Shown here in pieces: positions 12,078 through 23,727 of a stretch of DNA of 64,000 nucleotides. The stretch's first letter is position 1, and every line of letters begins with the position of its first letter. Source of the stretch: Phialophora verrucosa (Eukaryota; Ascomycota; Eurotiomycetes; Chaetothyriales; Herpotrichiellaceae); contig MSED01000001.1 in the NCBI GenBank assembly GCA_002099365.1, forward strand, positions 3,162,001-3,226,000, in the 5' to 3' direction. The position numbers and the translations under genes are program-made. The notes beneath the pieces are model-generated. The model searched no databases. It was not told where the DNA came from and worked only from the letters and a program-made list of their open reading frames with translations.

Positions 12078-13341
12078 CTTGAATATTTTCTCAATAATGA
12101 ACAACAGCACCTTTTGCAAATGACTGTGCAGAATCACAAAGATACGTGTTGGCCCTCTCCCAGGAGCGGAGGAATTGCGGATTTGAAATACTAAGCCCTG
12201 CATGCAAGACCGATAACGACATCGCGACCTGAAATGACATGACCTCCAATCCCACGCTTCCACCGTATCATGTCCCCTCCCCCAACCCACAATCAATTCC
12301 ACCATATATCATCACTCGATCAGTGTGTTGCGACATTGTGTACGGCCCGAGGACAGTGTTCCTCTCCAAGTTCTCGACTCCACCCCTATGCGATGGATAG
12401 GCCTTATCGTGCTGACAATCGGGCTTGCTCCGCAGACGATCATACGTCCATCGAACAGTTCAAATTGATCCCGACGCCTTAGATCGTTTTTCTAGCGAGA
12501 CAGCATCGAACTTATTACAACTAACTCAGGCGAGGAAGCCGGGGCCGCTCTTTCAAGAAATCATGCGAGATTTGCTCTCGCTCAAGCCCAAGCTTGCTGT
12601 TCCTCGGACTGTCGCCGTACGCAACACTTCCCCAAGATGTGGACCACTCACAATGCAGCAGCAATTTCGGTGCGACACATGAAATCAATCATGTAGTATG
12701 CGGTCATATCTCTCAATCGCGATCAATGGCATAATCAAACAAATGGCCCCTACTACCATAATGGGTGCCAGTAAATATTTGTGCATGAAGAAAGTCTCCA
12801 AAAGCGGCGTTTGCAAGGGCTCTCGCGATGGGTGATCTCATTATAATAGATCACGCAGCGGAGGCGCTCTGCAAATTCAGGTAGGTCATTATCTATATGG
12901 CCAGGCGGGGAAAGAAGAAGGGCTTGTTCAACAGAACCGATATTAATTTTGAAGGATTAAAGGCGACTTACCCAGCAAATTCCTAATCTTATGCTAATCT
13001 CAATTTCATTTCGTGCTGACAGCGTTCTACAGCTGTCCAATCACGAAATCTTCCACAGGGGTTCCAAGTATACGGCAAGCTTGGCACATGTTAATGAACA
13101 CTTAGCTGTTCTGCAGGGCCGGCAGGCATGCACGAGACCAAGGGCTTCTTTCTTTTTAAACAGTAGCGATAAATTCGAGCTTTTCGTTCAAATGCCAGTA
13201 CCCTCCTAGACGGTAGGAAATGTGGACCCAAGAAGCTCCAAGGCGACAAATCTGGAGTCTTGATGAGTGTGCTTTTGACGTTGCTGTTCGGTAGTTTCGC
13301 GCATCACCCTGGCGATCAGGCCCGCATTTATACTGGCTTGT
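12078..13341. other. intergenic, no gene seen
   Basis: About 1.26 kb upstream of the TauD gene. Small ORFs at 12270-12680 show no domain and no clear splice continuation. Nothing else recognised. Confidence 0.5.
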
Positions 13342-14195
13342 TCACCGTGCCGACCTTTTTTTCCCTTCCGCCGCCAACTCATCCATTTTCTCGATGCACA
13401 AATTTACCTTCACCTTCTCTGGGCACTCAAGAGAGTAAATTGACACAGCCCAAGTAAACATATTGTGTATTCGAGAGGAATGAGGTGTGGAAGCCTTTCC
13501 CGCCTCCTGCGAGTCAACCTCAGGGCGAAGTCCGACGATGGCGCGCATATCTCGCCAGAACGTGTTCATAATGATTCGAGCATCTTCTGCGTGTGCCTCA
13601 TCTCTCTTTCTCCACCACGCGATTCGGTAAAGGTAGCAAAGATGACCCCCAAAACACGTGCGGTAGCGGCATACACTCTGCGCAATTTCGGCGGCGAGTT
13701 CGGGCTGTTTGATGGCCTGGAGTTCTTGTAATTCCATATCCAAGATCCGGGGCCGCCCTCTCCAAAGCTCTCGCAGTTCTTGGACCAACTCATCGGCCAT
13801 GGCGAAGACAATCTCCTCATCACGGTCGCTACCCCGTGAGCAGTGGTGGCGATCAAGCATCGGTATCTGCCGAACGAAGCACTCGGCCGGGTTGGGGAGT
13901 GAGCGGGGAGAAGGAAGGGGGAGTTTTTCCCACGCCACATTCTTTCGCCTTCATCTGCGGCTCGACCAGGTTCTTGAAAAAGACCAGGGTCTACCGTATG
14001 CAAGCCGGCTTTGGTTCCCAGAATGTGGTCCACGGTACGCTAGGGGACGATGCGGCTGCCACCCAGAGGAACGAATTTGGCGTACAGAAGAAGGATCCAC
14101 GGGGCGATATCCTGCACAATACAATCTGTCTCGGCTGAATTGTTCAAAACAATACCCGCCCACTTCATTTGCGTGGTTCGGTGGATATCTTCCTT
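13342..14195 (-). pseudogene. remnant of a fungal transcription-factor-like gene
   Basis: Minus-strand reading gives a coherent protein only by switching frame. From about 14190 an open stretch reads through DIAPWILLLYAKFVP and then hits TAG near 14042 before continuing HILGTKAGLHTVDPGL. Another frame resumes at about 13938 with ECFVRQIPMLDRHH, ADELVQELRELW and AAEIAQSVCRYRTCF, and ends at 13342. The helical, Arg/Leu-rich C-terminal part resembles the end of fungal-specific transcription factors, but I cannot name the family with certainty. At least one stop and one or two frameshifts separate the pieces. A splice explanation was tried and does not join them. It is the first of three damaged genes in a row on this strand. 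Confidence 0.45.
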
Positions 14196-14329
14196 TGGAA
14201 GCAGCTATTACGTACCGGTCAGAACACTCGATACATTCATAGTTCCACGAACGGATGGAGCTTACCTCGAAACAGCTGAGCAGCAGAACCGCAATAACGA
14301 GATCGGAACGTCGCGAGATTGCTTCTTGT

Positions 14330-15345
14330 GCGCGCCTAGGACTCGAACTACCGCGTCCAAACTCTGTCGTTCGGAATGTGGAAGCGAATGTCGACTCTGA
14401 TAACCAGGTACAAATAGATCACAGTGATCTCGAGCGTAAAGTTGAAGAAATAAACACATCATTTCGCATCATACCAGGCTGGGTCATCCCGAGGGCGAGG
14501 TCTTTGTATGTAGTGCCGGACCGGAAACCTGCCCCAAGACAAAGGAGCCCTGACCCCGTCAGTAGAATGACAACGTTGCTCCTCCATCAACCGCTTCCAA
14601 ACTTCTCTAAGTCTTGTTTTCTGGGGATTAGCAGTCCACTAAGAATGATGGGAATCGGAAGGAATGAGATGAGCAAAAAGTAGGCCGACGCCGTTATTTG
14701 CAGGTCCCTGTCGATTCGATGGGTGTTGACGCTTAAGGTGTAGAAGGACTGAAAGTCTCCTGTTATGGACATGGCGAGCATAGCCGCGACAAGATATAAA
14801 GGGGCTCAAATACCCCAGGCAACGTTTTATGCCAGACAAGCCATGGATGCATGGCTCGAACCATTCTCTGTGCAAAGATGAGATTGACAAGGAAGAGTAT
14901 TATAACGCCTACTGAGACGAGAATCATCGCCGCAATGGCAATGTGGACGTTGGTGGGATAGACTGCCCAGACGATGCGCTGCCCATTCATTAGCATCGGT
15001 GACCGGTATGATTCAGTGGGAGATGAGAGAGGAGAAGCAAACGAAGTGTAAAGCTAGCATCTTACCATGGCGAGAGTGGCTATACGAGCCATGCAGAAGC
15101 CGAGCATAGCACCACTCGTCAATAATCTATGCCCCGCCTGAGATTGACATGAAGGGTAGTCTGCTAAGAGTCAGTCGAAGATCAGCTGGTTCCAGCATCT
15201 CCAATACATACCATGTGGCTCACAGCTCCCACGATGAAGAGAAATTGAAAAACACTGCAGATAGGAGCATTGACTCCGATCGTGGGTACACCGCCGACTG
15301 CAGCTGTTTTTGTGGGTACGGAGGGCCCCTTTGCTATTCAAGGTC
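14330..15345 (-). pseudogene. decayed multispanning membrane protein (DUF3112-like)
   Basis: The minus strand holds pieces of a seven-helix fungal integral membrane family (DUF3112, sometimes labelled GPCR-like). In order: GGVPTIGVNAPI with FQFLFIVGAVSHM; after a normal intron, LHVNLRR then, one base out of frame, GHRLLTSGAMLGFCMARIA; after another intron, RIVWAVYPTNVHIAIAA and IFAQRMVRAMHP; a second frame change before VAAMLAMSITG; IPRKQDLEKFGSG followed by TGA and then the expected NVVILLTGSGLLC; a third frame change after GTTYK; a second TGA near 14466; then FNFTLEITVIYLYLVIRVD. Thus three -1 shifts and two stops are needed to read one ancestral protein. No start codon is found for the first exon. 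Function of the intact family is unknown. Confidence 0.75.
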
Positions 15346-16009
15346 AGCATTGTAAAGTAAACCAGACACAGGCAGAACCTACGCTCTGGGCGGATGACAT
15401 TTCGATCAGGGAAGTTGTATCTAATTGTCAAGTAGTCGATCATGCCTTTGAGGAAGCTGGGAAGATCCGAATTTTGTCGGTCGAAGAGAGTTGCAAGACG
15501 GGGGCTTTTAATCGCCTTCCCAAAGCTTTGTACGTACCCAGTCTATACAAACAGGTGGGTCACGGACAAGATTGAGTGGAGAAACTAGAATATGCGAGCC
15601 ACTCGAAGAGGAAAGGCGTCGGAAGCGGACGCGCTCGCTTTCTGGAAGCCCCGAATATGCGATCCTGGATCTTATACAAACGTAATCGATAATTCAAGCT
15701 TGGAATTCGGAAGTCTACAGAGTCTTATAGACCGCAACAACTTGTAAACTGCCTAACGTCGGGTATTCCAAAGATGCATTTTATGCTAAGTCTCGTACCA
15801 AAGGCTCCCCGCGTCAGATAGGATTCAGTTCTTTGGCGGCCCAACAAAGGAGCAGATCTGCCGATCGATGATAGCGACAAGGAGGAAAGCGGAGCCGAAA
15901 CGCGCACGTCAAAGCGTGGCAGCAGTCACAATACTTGGTTCCAACGCATCCTGTCTCTCTCCCAGGCTCTTTTCTCATTGCGCATTTCCCTCCTGACCCA
16001 CGGGACTGT
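15346..16009. other. intergenic, no gene seen
   Basis: About 660 bp between two damaged minus-strand genes. No domain or repeat recognised. Confidence 0.45.
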
Positions 16010-17360
16010 AATAGCTGCCCAAAGCCCAACTCACAGAGACGGCACGGCACGGCCCCAGCCTAGTACAGCATTAGTCGAATTTCTACGTGATGAATGCTGC
16101 GTATGCCGCGCCTCCCAATGCCGTATGCCAGTCCGTTTGGCACTCCGTGTGCGACGACAACAGCAGTGCTGGCGCCGGCGACAAGGGCTGATGGTATAGA
16201 CCAGAATAGAGACTGGGTCTTCATCATCCTCCGAGATCGAGGGCTGCCGTTGTATCTGACTGCGAGAGCCTCGCGAAATGGTCGTCTCGCGTTCGCGTTG
16301 ACAGCAATAATGTCTTCAATGAAGTACTTAAACACCAGGATAGACCTGGCCGCCTTTCTCAGTCGAGCTGATTTAGAATTGCGCTTCTCCTCCCACTAAG
16401 CTATACACATTGATTGTGAAGAGGGAACCTTCGATGCTGTACAGAATGGCGGAAGCTGGCATGGAGAGAACTCGCAGCCATATGACATGAGGAGAACTAC
16501 CCACTATGAGAAATGTCCTGGCTGATGTGATGGCCAAGATTGCTATCCACTGAGTGATATCCAACACCCAGATGCTGGACTCCCCTAGTGGTCGAAAGAA
16601 GTTTTCGCTTTTTGTTAATCGCCAGAATCGATCAGCGAGCTCGATGTAAGCTGGGCCGCCCCATACGGTGGCCACTACTGCAGAGACGAACAGGTGTCAG
16701 CCTCTTCCGAGATAGATGAGGTCCGCAAAATCGTACTTCCCCAGCCTTGCATCTTTCCTGCGTACCTCATAGTGTAGTATAAACCAACAGGAGCAACAAC
16801 AGCATCCAATACCAGTACAAAGATTTTAAAGATTACTTTCCATCTTTGTAAGCCACGTCTGCGCGTAAAAGGTAGTCGAGGGAGGAGCTCAGGATCAGTT
16901 CTGTCCCATCTGCCGGATGAACGTGCTCCGAGCCGGTGATCGTGCTCAACGTACCGGGAATTTTGGAGCCGCTCACGGGGATAGCTGATAATATCCTCGA
17001 CCGGACGCGGACCAAACTCAGTGTGCGGGTATATTGACTTCTATCATTGAAGTTCCGAGTTTAAGGTACGATCTATGGCAGAAAGTTAGGAGTTGGCCCA
17101 AGAGGGAGACCTTTACCCAGCGGTTGGTTGGGGCGACTACACAAAAAGGGCGACGTACGCATGACCTGTAAAAACAAGCTCACAGATTTCTTCCCTCGGC
17201 AGTTTCTCTGGATGAGACTCCAAGATCGTTACTTCCCCGATCGACTGACGTTCTTCGATAGAATGATCTAGGCACAACTCATCGGCATACAGAGGCCAGA
17301 TACTGAATGAACTGCTCCGCGACGGATACAAGCCCTTCTCTCGAAGGTTGCCGCAGTAGC
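16010..17360 (-). pseudogene. damaged fungal integral membrane protein of unknown function
   Basis: Minus-strand pieces follow a widespread fungal membrane family without assigned role. N-terminal piece near 17330-17170 reads EVTILESHPEKLPREE; after an unresolved intron the frame at 17035-16735 reads FGPRPVEDIISYPRERLQ and a helix IFVLVLDAVVAPVGLYY; the exon at 16680-16375 reads VWGGPAYIELADRFWRL and ITQWIAILAITSA; then, past a TAA at about 16373 and a -1 shift near 16335, it continues FKYFIEDIIAVNANARRPF, FWSIPSALVAGAS and GLAYGIG. The end is not resolved. I recognise the family by its order of motifs (HPDK-PRE, FGP, FRxAL-RY-SP-FR) from memory of similar predicted proteins, not from a named domain. 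Both the stop and the shift would have to be errors for the gene to be active. Confidence 0.6.
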
Positions 17361-17491
17361 AGTTGGTGGTCCTCTCTGCACGCGACGGTATGGCCACAGG
17401 TCGCAGCTGGACACAAGTTGATTCCGTTGAGGTGCTACGGCTACCGTACCTCCTTGGTAAACAACGAACTGCAACCATCAACATTGTTTAC

Positions 17492-18674
17492 TTACCCTTT
17501 GACAGCGTCGGGAAGATCCGAATCCTCGCCATGCAACGCTCTAAAGACAGGCTCAAAGACTGTCACACACCGCTTCGACACCGGACCATTCAAGTATTCT
17601 GGCACCTCAGACCAGAAATATTTATCTTGAGAGCATTCCACCACTTTCCCAGTCATCTGGGTTTCATCCTTCAGAAAAATGTTGTATCCCCCAACGATGG
17701 TCGAAACTGGGGTTACCCTAAAAATACGTGGTGCCCCAAGTCAGCATTTTTTGTATACAGTGGAGTTGCTAGTGCGAGGAAATGGGACGGCCGGCTTACC
17801 AGGTCGGGTCAAAAGCTTCCCACATCGCCTTCGGAACAATGGTAGTGGGCACCATCCCCGGAAGGATCGCGTTGATGGTGATGTTATCTTTCTAGCTGGC
17901 TTTAATATTATGCCGTAAATAGAACGGGGAATGCCTTATACCATTTTAAGGACCCTCGCCGCACCGCGAACGAAGTTCATGACCTGAGGCAAAAGGTCAG
18001 TGGGAACAGAGCATCGTTCAAGAGAGGGTTGGTATTGTAGTTTTCTTACCGCAGCTTTTGCCCCATTGTATTCCGGAAAGCACTCAATCGGATAGAGCGC
18101 AGCGGCGCTGGCGGTGACCACAATCTTCCCTCCAGGAGTCTGGTTCTTCCTCATGAAATGTGTTGCTAGCTGCGTACTATACATGACTCCTTTATAGCAT
18201 ATATCCGTGCACGAAGTGTCTGGTTCTGGTGGGACCCTGGCAGGTTCGTCTGTCAAACTTGGTTAGACAACGTAAGAGCCAGACACTTACTTGGGCTTGC
18301 CCCTATGCTGTAGGATGTAGAGTGGAGACCTATCGACGATGCCTGCATTTGCTAGCACTGCATCCAAGCCACCCCAAGTGTCCCATACGTCTTGGAACAT
18401 GTTCGCCTGGCTGGAGTAGTTTGCCACGTCGACGTTAAAGAATTTGGCATTCGGACCCAACTCCTCCGCCAGTTGGGCGCCACGAGTGGCATTAATATCC
18501 GCGAGAGCGACTTTATAGCCTTGCTCGATGAGGTCTCGTGAGAGTCCCTCTCCTATACCGGTCTATCTCGACACCTCACTGATGTTAGCCTCATGTGTTT
18601 AATTGAGAGAAATATGACCGTCTAAAACGCACCGCGGACCCCGTCACAATGGCTACCTTTTCCGAAGCAGCCAT
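17492..18674 (-). CDS. SDR, 15-hydroxyprostaglandin-dehydrogenase-like
   Basis: A classical NAD(P)-dependent short-chain dehydrogenase is encoded on the minus strand in about six exons. It starts at 18674 (MAASEKVAIVTGSA); after a short intron the glycine motif continues TGIGEGLSRDLIEQGY, then ADIN (cofactor acidic residue), the NAG motif in LANAGIVD, and the active-site YNGAKAA (Tyr-x-x-x-Lys). Further exons give NITINAILPGMVPTTI and VSTIVGGYNIFLKDE, and the stop is at 17492-17494 after LPDAVKG. Relatives oxidise secondary alcohols of lipids and terpenoids. The acceptor of the third exon near 18255 is uncertain. No disabling change was needed. It lies tail-to-head with the damaged membrane gene downstream. 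Confidence 0.82.
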
Positions 18675-19336
18675 GTTTATGCACAGTCGTCTGGTGTTGC
18701 GGTACCCTGAGTGAGTGCTATCGCGTCCACAGTCAGAGGAAAGGCGAATAAATTCTGCTCGGCTTTTCTTGAAGGTGAGCGGGAGCGAAAACCCTCGTAT
18801 GGCTTCGTCGGACCGGGAACTCCGTGAATAGAATCGGTTGTCGGCGCGAGCTAGGCTGTGGCGAGCCTAAGGACAGGCCAGGCTCAAACCAGAGTGGCCG
18901 CAAGTAGGGATGCCGCAAATTCAAGCTGCCAGAGACTTCGACGACCATTGTACATCCTGCGGTTGCTCGAGAGATTTTGGCATAATTCCTCTTGCTCCTT
19001 TGTGCTGGTGGAGACCTAAAATGCTCCTAGCTAGGCGTACGACCCTGCCCGCCGCTGGAAGACGAGGTGGCGTAGGATCAGTTTTCTCCGCCTATGTGAA
19101 TCATGCTCCCCGGATGGGATGGATCCTGCAACCGGGGTTCGAAATAGACCTCGACCTGGGCAGCGAGCCGGTCAAACTTGTTTTCTTTGGTATACTTTTC
19201 ACCATCATCGATATTCGTGCTCTTTCCGCCTTCGAATTATTTTGGAAGCAGTTATTCGTCAGAATCCTTCTCTTCCGTCATTCTCCCAGATCGAATTAGT
19301 GCTCTCACCGCCTGTGAATTATCCTGCTAGTCTACC
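18675..19336. other. divergent intergenic region between SDR and bZIP
   Basis: About 660 bp separating two divergent starts, so a shared promoter region. No ORF with a domain; no specific site assigned. Confidence 0.5.
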
Positions 19337-20887
19337 ATGGATACCCTATCCAACGGTTGCGGTCCACGGCCGCGAAAGCGCGGGTCCCCAAGTGCGTTGA
19401 ACTCAAGCGATCACCTCGAGAAGAAACGTGAGAGTGACCGTCTCGCGCAACGAGCCAGCCGAGCACGGACTAAAATGCGGCTGTCCTATCTTCAAGAGAA
19501 AGTGAAAGTCTTACAGGCATGCGACCAGACTGGACAGGTGTCTCAGCTCATGGCCACCATTGAAGCCCTAGAAAGAGAAAACTCAGAATTGAGAGCCCTG
19601 ATCGACAATATCAACAACTTGACAAAACCTGAAATTAACCGTTCTACAAGCGCTCCCTTCCAAAACGGTGCCTTCGAGCTCTGTCGTGTTGGTGCTGCTG
19701 ACAGAAAATCCAAGTGCCGCAAACCGGCAATGGTACGGAGCGTTAACGTCAACGGCTACGAGCATGATCCCCTTACTACCAGCCCCGACGAAGAGAGCGA
19801 GCAGCCTCCTGAAACCCAAACAGACGCCCGTGCTAGTACTACCTCAACCGCACTATCCCTGAGTCGGTCACCGGCGAGGCTGTTCTCAAATCCACCTGAT
19901 GGCACGTCCGCTAACTTTGACTTGAGTTCTGATGTGTTTGGGAACTCCGAGTACATTGATTCCCCCTTGGAGCTGTTCAACCTAGGGGATTTCGACAGCA
20001 GTCCTGCAGTGCGGGCGAGGCACAGCACACCCGTGGACGACCCACAGAAATGGTTATTCGTGAACTCAACATACCTCCAGTATCTGGCCTCAGCAAAACG
20101 CCTCAAGGATGAGATCGAGGCAGTCCATGCCGATACTGCATTGAAGAGCATCCTTTGGGGTTGGGACGCTGTGAATGTGGAAGAGCGTTACCATTCTTTA
20201 TGGGTGGCTCAGCGCGCGTCGACGAAAAGGTGTTCGGAGGCTGGACGTCGAAGGTGCAGCGAATAGCGCGGATGTTTGTTCTTCGGCCACTGATGCAGGT
20301 GTGTCCCGCCGGCTCTCCCAAAACCGTCTCTCTTCCCGCTCACAAAGGAGCAGTACCAAATTAATCCAACAGGGCTAACCTTGAGAGGGTGCCATCATTT
20401 CTCAGACCGCGGTGAGCAAATTTTCAATGGAACACTTCGTCAGGGCCCAGTATTGACCTAGGAAAATGAACAGGGGCGCGCAATACTGTTTGCAGCATCC
20501 CTTGATCATCGATTATTTTGTGTGGTAAAGCTCCCACCGACCACTCGGAAGCCAAGACTGCGACTGATCCCTGCCAGGCCACAGTTGCGTGAACGCTTAG
20601 TATTCCAGCATGAAAAGTATAGCGGTGACGGAAACTTTGCGGCAGCATACACGGTGAACTTCCATTTCCACTGGCCCTTTTCCGACTTGGACATCTTAGA
20701 ATTTGATCCGACCACCGGACGACATGAGATTTCCAAGCTCTTCGAACGACACGTTTTCAATCTAGACAACTGGACGATGAATGAACAATTCTTTCACGAA
20801 TATCCAGAGCTCCGTAACGATATCTCGCCTTCCCGCTCCGCCCCAACTACAACATTTCCTGATCCGCTGGCAGCTTTGGTGGGGTAG
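19337..20887 (+). CDS. bZIP transcription factor with DUF3425 C-terminus, one frameshift
   Basis: The N-terminus carries a basic region KKRESDRLAQRASRARTK (about residues 31-48) followed by a leucine-rich coiled coil, the fungal bZIP form with QRASRART. The C-terminal half is the DUF3425 domain: LKSILWGWDAV, VDEKVFGGWTSK, VPSFLRP, HPLIIDYFVW and QLRERLVFQ, ending with a WPFSDLDI-like segment. Introns at about 20428-20482 and 20524-20577 restore frame; one more near 20300 is unresolved. Between SLWVA and ARVDEKVF (near 20212) the frame slips by -1 with no splice sites, so the copy is either broken or misread. Such regulators often sit in secondary-metabolite or catabolic clusters. It is divergent from the SDR. 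Confidence 0.8.
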
Positions 20888-21120
20888 GTAGAGCAACGTG
20901 CATAGGGACGAAGAGCATTCACAAGCGGCATCGCCGCCACCATCGTGGTCAGACTAGGAAGATTGGACGAAGGCACGAGGGTAACCGTATATAATGTTCT
21001 TTGGCTCAACTTCTCGAGTACTGCCTCTGAAATAGGCGCAAAGGAGTATATACGGTCTATTTACAAAGCTAGAAATATGCCCGGATTTCTATGCCCTCGC
21101 CGGGGTCAATCAATCAGGCG

Positions 21121-21927
21121 TCACTCGGGAAGTTGGGCACTGGGTGGGAGTTTGGCGCTCTTGAAAGTACGAGGCCAGTAACCAGCCGCTGCTAGTCCTT
21201 CCAAAGCGGCGCCATAGGGAAGGGCCGACTGTAATTGCTCCTTGATCACGGCCCCGAATGCCCGGCGTGTCATGCGCCGTGTGAGCTCGGGAACCTGCAT
21301 GAGTTGACGCGCAAGTTCATGTGCCCGGGGAAGCAGCTCGGCTTGAGGATGCACTTCGTTCACGAGACCCATCTCCATCGCCTGCTGAGCTCCAAGCACC
21401 TGACCAGTGTACATGAGGTATCTTGCGCGGTTCATCCCGATGAGCATAGGCCAAATCACCTGCACTCCGTCGCCAGGAACGACGCCGTTAGGGAAATGTG
21501 GCTGGTCCGCAAAGGCCGCGGACTCAGCCGCAAGCACAATGTCGCATAGGAGAGCTTGTTCCGCGTGCACCGTCGCGGGGCCGTTGACGGCCGCGATCAT
21601 GGGGCAGTCGATGTCGATATGGTTATAGATCAACCTGGTGACGAACGGCAGGACATAGCCTCCCCATTCCGAGGCCGGAAGGGCGTCGTGATCTGACCCC
21701 AGGTTCTCGTAGTGGATAAATGTATGCCCACTTCCCGTGAGAATGACCGCCTTGTTGTCCGGGTCCTTGCCAATGTCGGCGTAAAGTTGCCCCAAGGCGT
21801 CATCCGGAGCCTGGCCCCAGACCAGGTCCTTGCCGTCGGTATGGAACGTGACAGTGAGAATTCCATCTTCAGTCCGCTCGAGGTGGGAATTGGCGTACCG
21901 ATCTTTGTAGTCGTCGAATCTCGTCAT
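21121..21927 (-). CDS. 6-oxocamphor hydrolase-like crotonase (putative beta-diketone hydrolase)
   Basis: A single-exon 268-aa crotonase-fold (enoyl-CoA hydratase/isomerase superfamily) protein. It resembles bacterial 6-oxocamphor hydrolase, which cleaves a C-C bond of a cyclic beta-diketone by a retro-Claisen reaction without CoA. Seen: YANSHLERTEDGILTVTFHT at the N-terminus, DGKDLVWG, VILTGSG, AAVNGPATVHAEQ, CDIVLAAESAAF, DQPHFPNGVVPGDG and MGLVNEVHP. Residues matching the proposed catalytic set of the bacterial enzyme are His in TVHAE, His in QPHFPNG, Asp in VPGDG and Glu in AALEG; the N-terminal catalytic His position holds Asp (PDDAL). Ordinary enoyl-CoA hydratases have Glu pairs at other places. 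No PTS1 is seen. Divergent or adjacent SDR genes could supply its diketone. Comparison is from memory of the family. Confidence 0.75.
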   Translation of the reverse strand: MTRFDDYKDRYANSHLERTEDGILTVTFHTDGKDLVWGQAPDDALGQLYADIGKDPDNKAVILTGSGHTFIHYENLGSDHDALPASEWGGYVLPFVTRLIYNHIDIDCPMIAAVNGPATVHAEQALLCDIVLAAESAAFADQPHFPNGVVPGDGVQVIWPMLIGMNRARYLMYTGQVLGAQQAMEMGLVNEVHPQAELLPRAHELARQLMQVPELTRRMTRRAFGAVIKEQLQSALPYGAALEGLAAAGYWPRTFKSAKLPPSAQLPE

Positions 21928-22459
21928 TTTTAGACTTGACGAGTAGATTCGTGGTTCAACGTTCTCGATGGATTGTCAAGATGTCTGTGCACTCAGAGAT
22001 AAGCTAATTCGATAGGACTTTCAGGCAGCTCGGCAGGGCGTTCGAAATAGGGAAAGATTCTTTAAAGACCAGTGGGATTTGGCACAGGGTGGCCGGTCGG
22101 TTCAGGTGTCCGATCTAGGCGATCGGCAGCACCGCAACCGAAGGCTGGCTGATTTTGCAGGATGCGGAGCAGGGCAAAAGCTGGGAGAGACGGGCGTGCG
22201 GATACCTCGCGTCTCGTTACCCATGTCCTCTAAGCGTCGACGAATATTTGTCAGCCAAATGGGCCTTGAGAGAACGCGGGACAGACAGCATCAATGTTAG
22301 CAAGCATAAGCTGGCATCCCACTATACGGTCCGATCAGCAAGGCTCCCAGGAGAAGTTCTTCTTGGGATGCGAGCTTAGCCTACCCCCTCGAGCAGTACA
22401 GTGGGACCAATTTAATGCTTTGGTGACTCGAACACAAGTCTCTGATACCTAATAAGTCT
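21928..22459. other. intergenic, no gene seen
   Basis: About 530 bp upstream of the crotonase and downstream of the next SDR. Nothing recognised. Confidence 0.5.
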
Positions 22460-23727
22460 CTATAGCCTTTCGGGTGTGCTTCTACCCCAAAGTCCGCTAC
22501 GCATGGTGCCTCCATCTACCTCGAAGACGTTTCCTGTCATGTGCGCTGCTCCATAACTGCTCAGGAACAAAATCACACCCGCAAAATCTGATGGCTTTCC
22601 GACCCGACCGGTCGGCTGGGCCATCAGGAACTTGTCCATGTATCGAGTGAAGCCAAACGCGGTCATCCTGGAAGGGAAAACTCCACTGTCAGAAGACTGT
22701 CAGCGGCCAGCCACCGGCAAAGGGGCGATCGGGGGGAGTGCAAAGGCAGGGAAATCGTTCGCGACTTACGGACAAACACAGTTCACCATGATGTGCCGGG
22801 GTGCCAGCCTCGACGCTTGGATCTTGGACAAGTGAATGCATGCCGCCTTGGACGGTCCATCTGAATCCACTTTTAGCCATTGCTCCGCCTTATAGGAATG
22901 AAAGGATGGCGATCGCATACAACTGAACGTGCAATATCCTGGAGGAGATAAACCCCCATCCTCACGGGATGTCACATCGGTCGTCTGGAGTCCTGCCATT
23001 GAGGCAATGTTGATGACTCGTGACGGCACATCCGCCGTAGCACCTTGACACAGCAGCTGCTCAAGCCTGTGATTTATTATAATGCGCACGCCGAAAAGGC
23101 TTCCAGAAGGCTCACGAACCCGGCAGTCACTTTTCCACACGGTTAGATTGACGTTCTGCGGGAACTGGCGTATTTGAGGAGAAACTTAGGGACATACTGT
23201 AGAAGATGGCCTTGACGTTCAAGGCCATGATATTGTCCCAACCCCTTTCCGGAAAGTCCTCGTAAGGGGCCCCCCTGCAGAAATGTTGGCCCGTAACATT
23301 CAAAGTCCAAGATACCCCGGGGCTATGCTCACCAGGTAGCTCCCGAGTTATTCAACAGGACCGTCAGGCGCTCTGTACGCGCCTTGACCTCGGCGCAAAG
23401 CTGCTGACACCCTTTCTTGTCTTTGAGGTCCGCGATCACATACTCGCACGTTCCAGTGGCGTCCAGGCGGTTCAGTCAATCAGTGACCTGGGTATCCAAA
23501 TATGAGCGCGTGCCATTTTCGGGCGATCTCACGTTCACAGCAGGTTGCTGGAAACTCACATTCTTCAACTCGGCATGCTTCCGGCTCGCGATGATCACAC
23601 GAGCCCCATTCGCGACAAAGGCTTCAGCGGCCATTTCTCCCAAGCCGCTGGCACCTCCGGTAATCAAGACGACATGATCAGAGAAGTCGAATAGCCGTGA
23701 GACTGTGAGCTCAGAATTGATGCCCAT
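22460..23727 (-). CDS. SDR of the RhlG/gluconate-5-dehydrogenase-like group, in-frame TGA
   Basis: The minus-strand gene starts MGINSELTVSRLF and has the Rossmann motif TGGASGLG, the NNSG motif, RVINIASMAG, the active-site YGPSKAA and the C-terminal GVFPSRMT and MTGNVFEVDGG. Six exons are supported by good borders (GTGAGT, GTGAGC, GTATGT, GTATGC, GTAAGT donors). When the first intron is spliced at its CAG (23490-23488), the frame reads VTD, then TGA at 23478-23476, then LNRLDATG; the TGA sits where relatives have a residue of the alpha-C helix. A later acceptor could avoid it but would delete about 12 residues of a conserved helix. It is therefore a likely pseudogene or carries a sequence error. 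Stop-adjacent changes are C-to-T type (CGA to TGA). Confidence 0.75.

Noticed and set aside
19125..19145. GGTTCGAA box suggesting a tRNA
   Set aside because: No matching acceptor stem, anticodon arm or 7-bp pairing around it.
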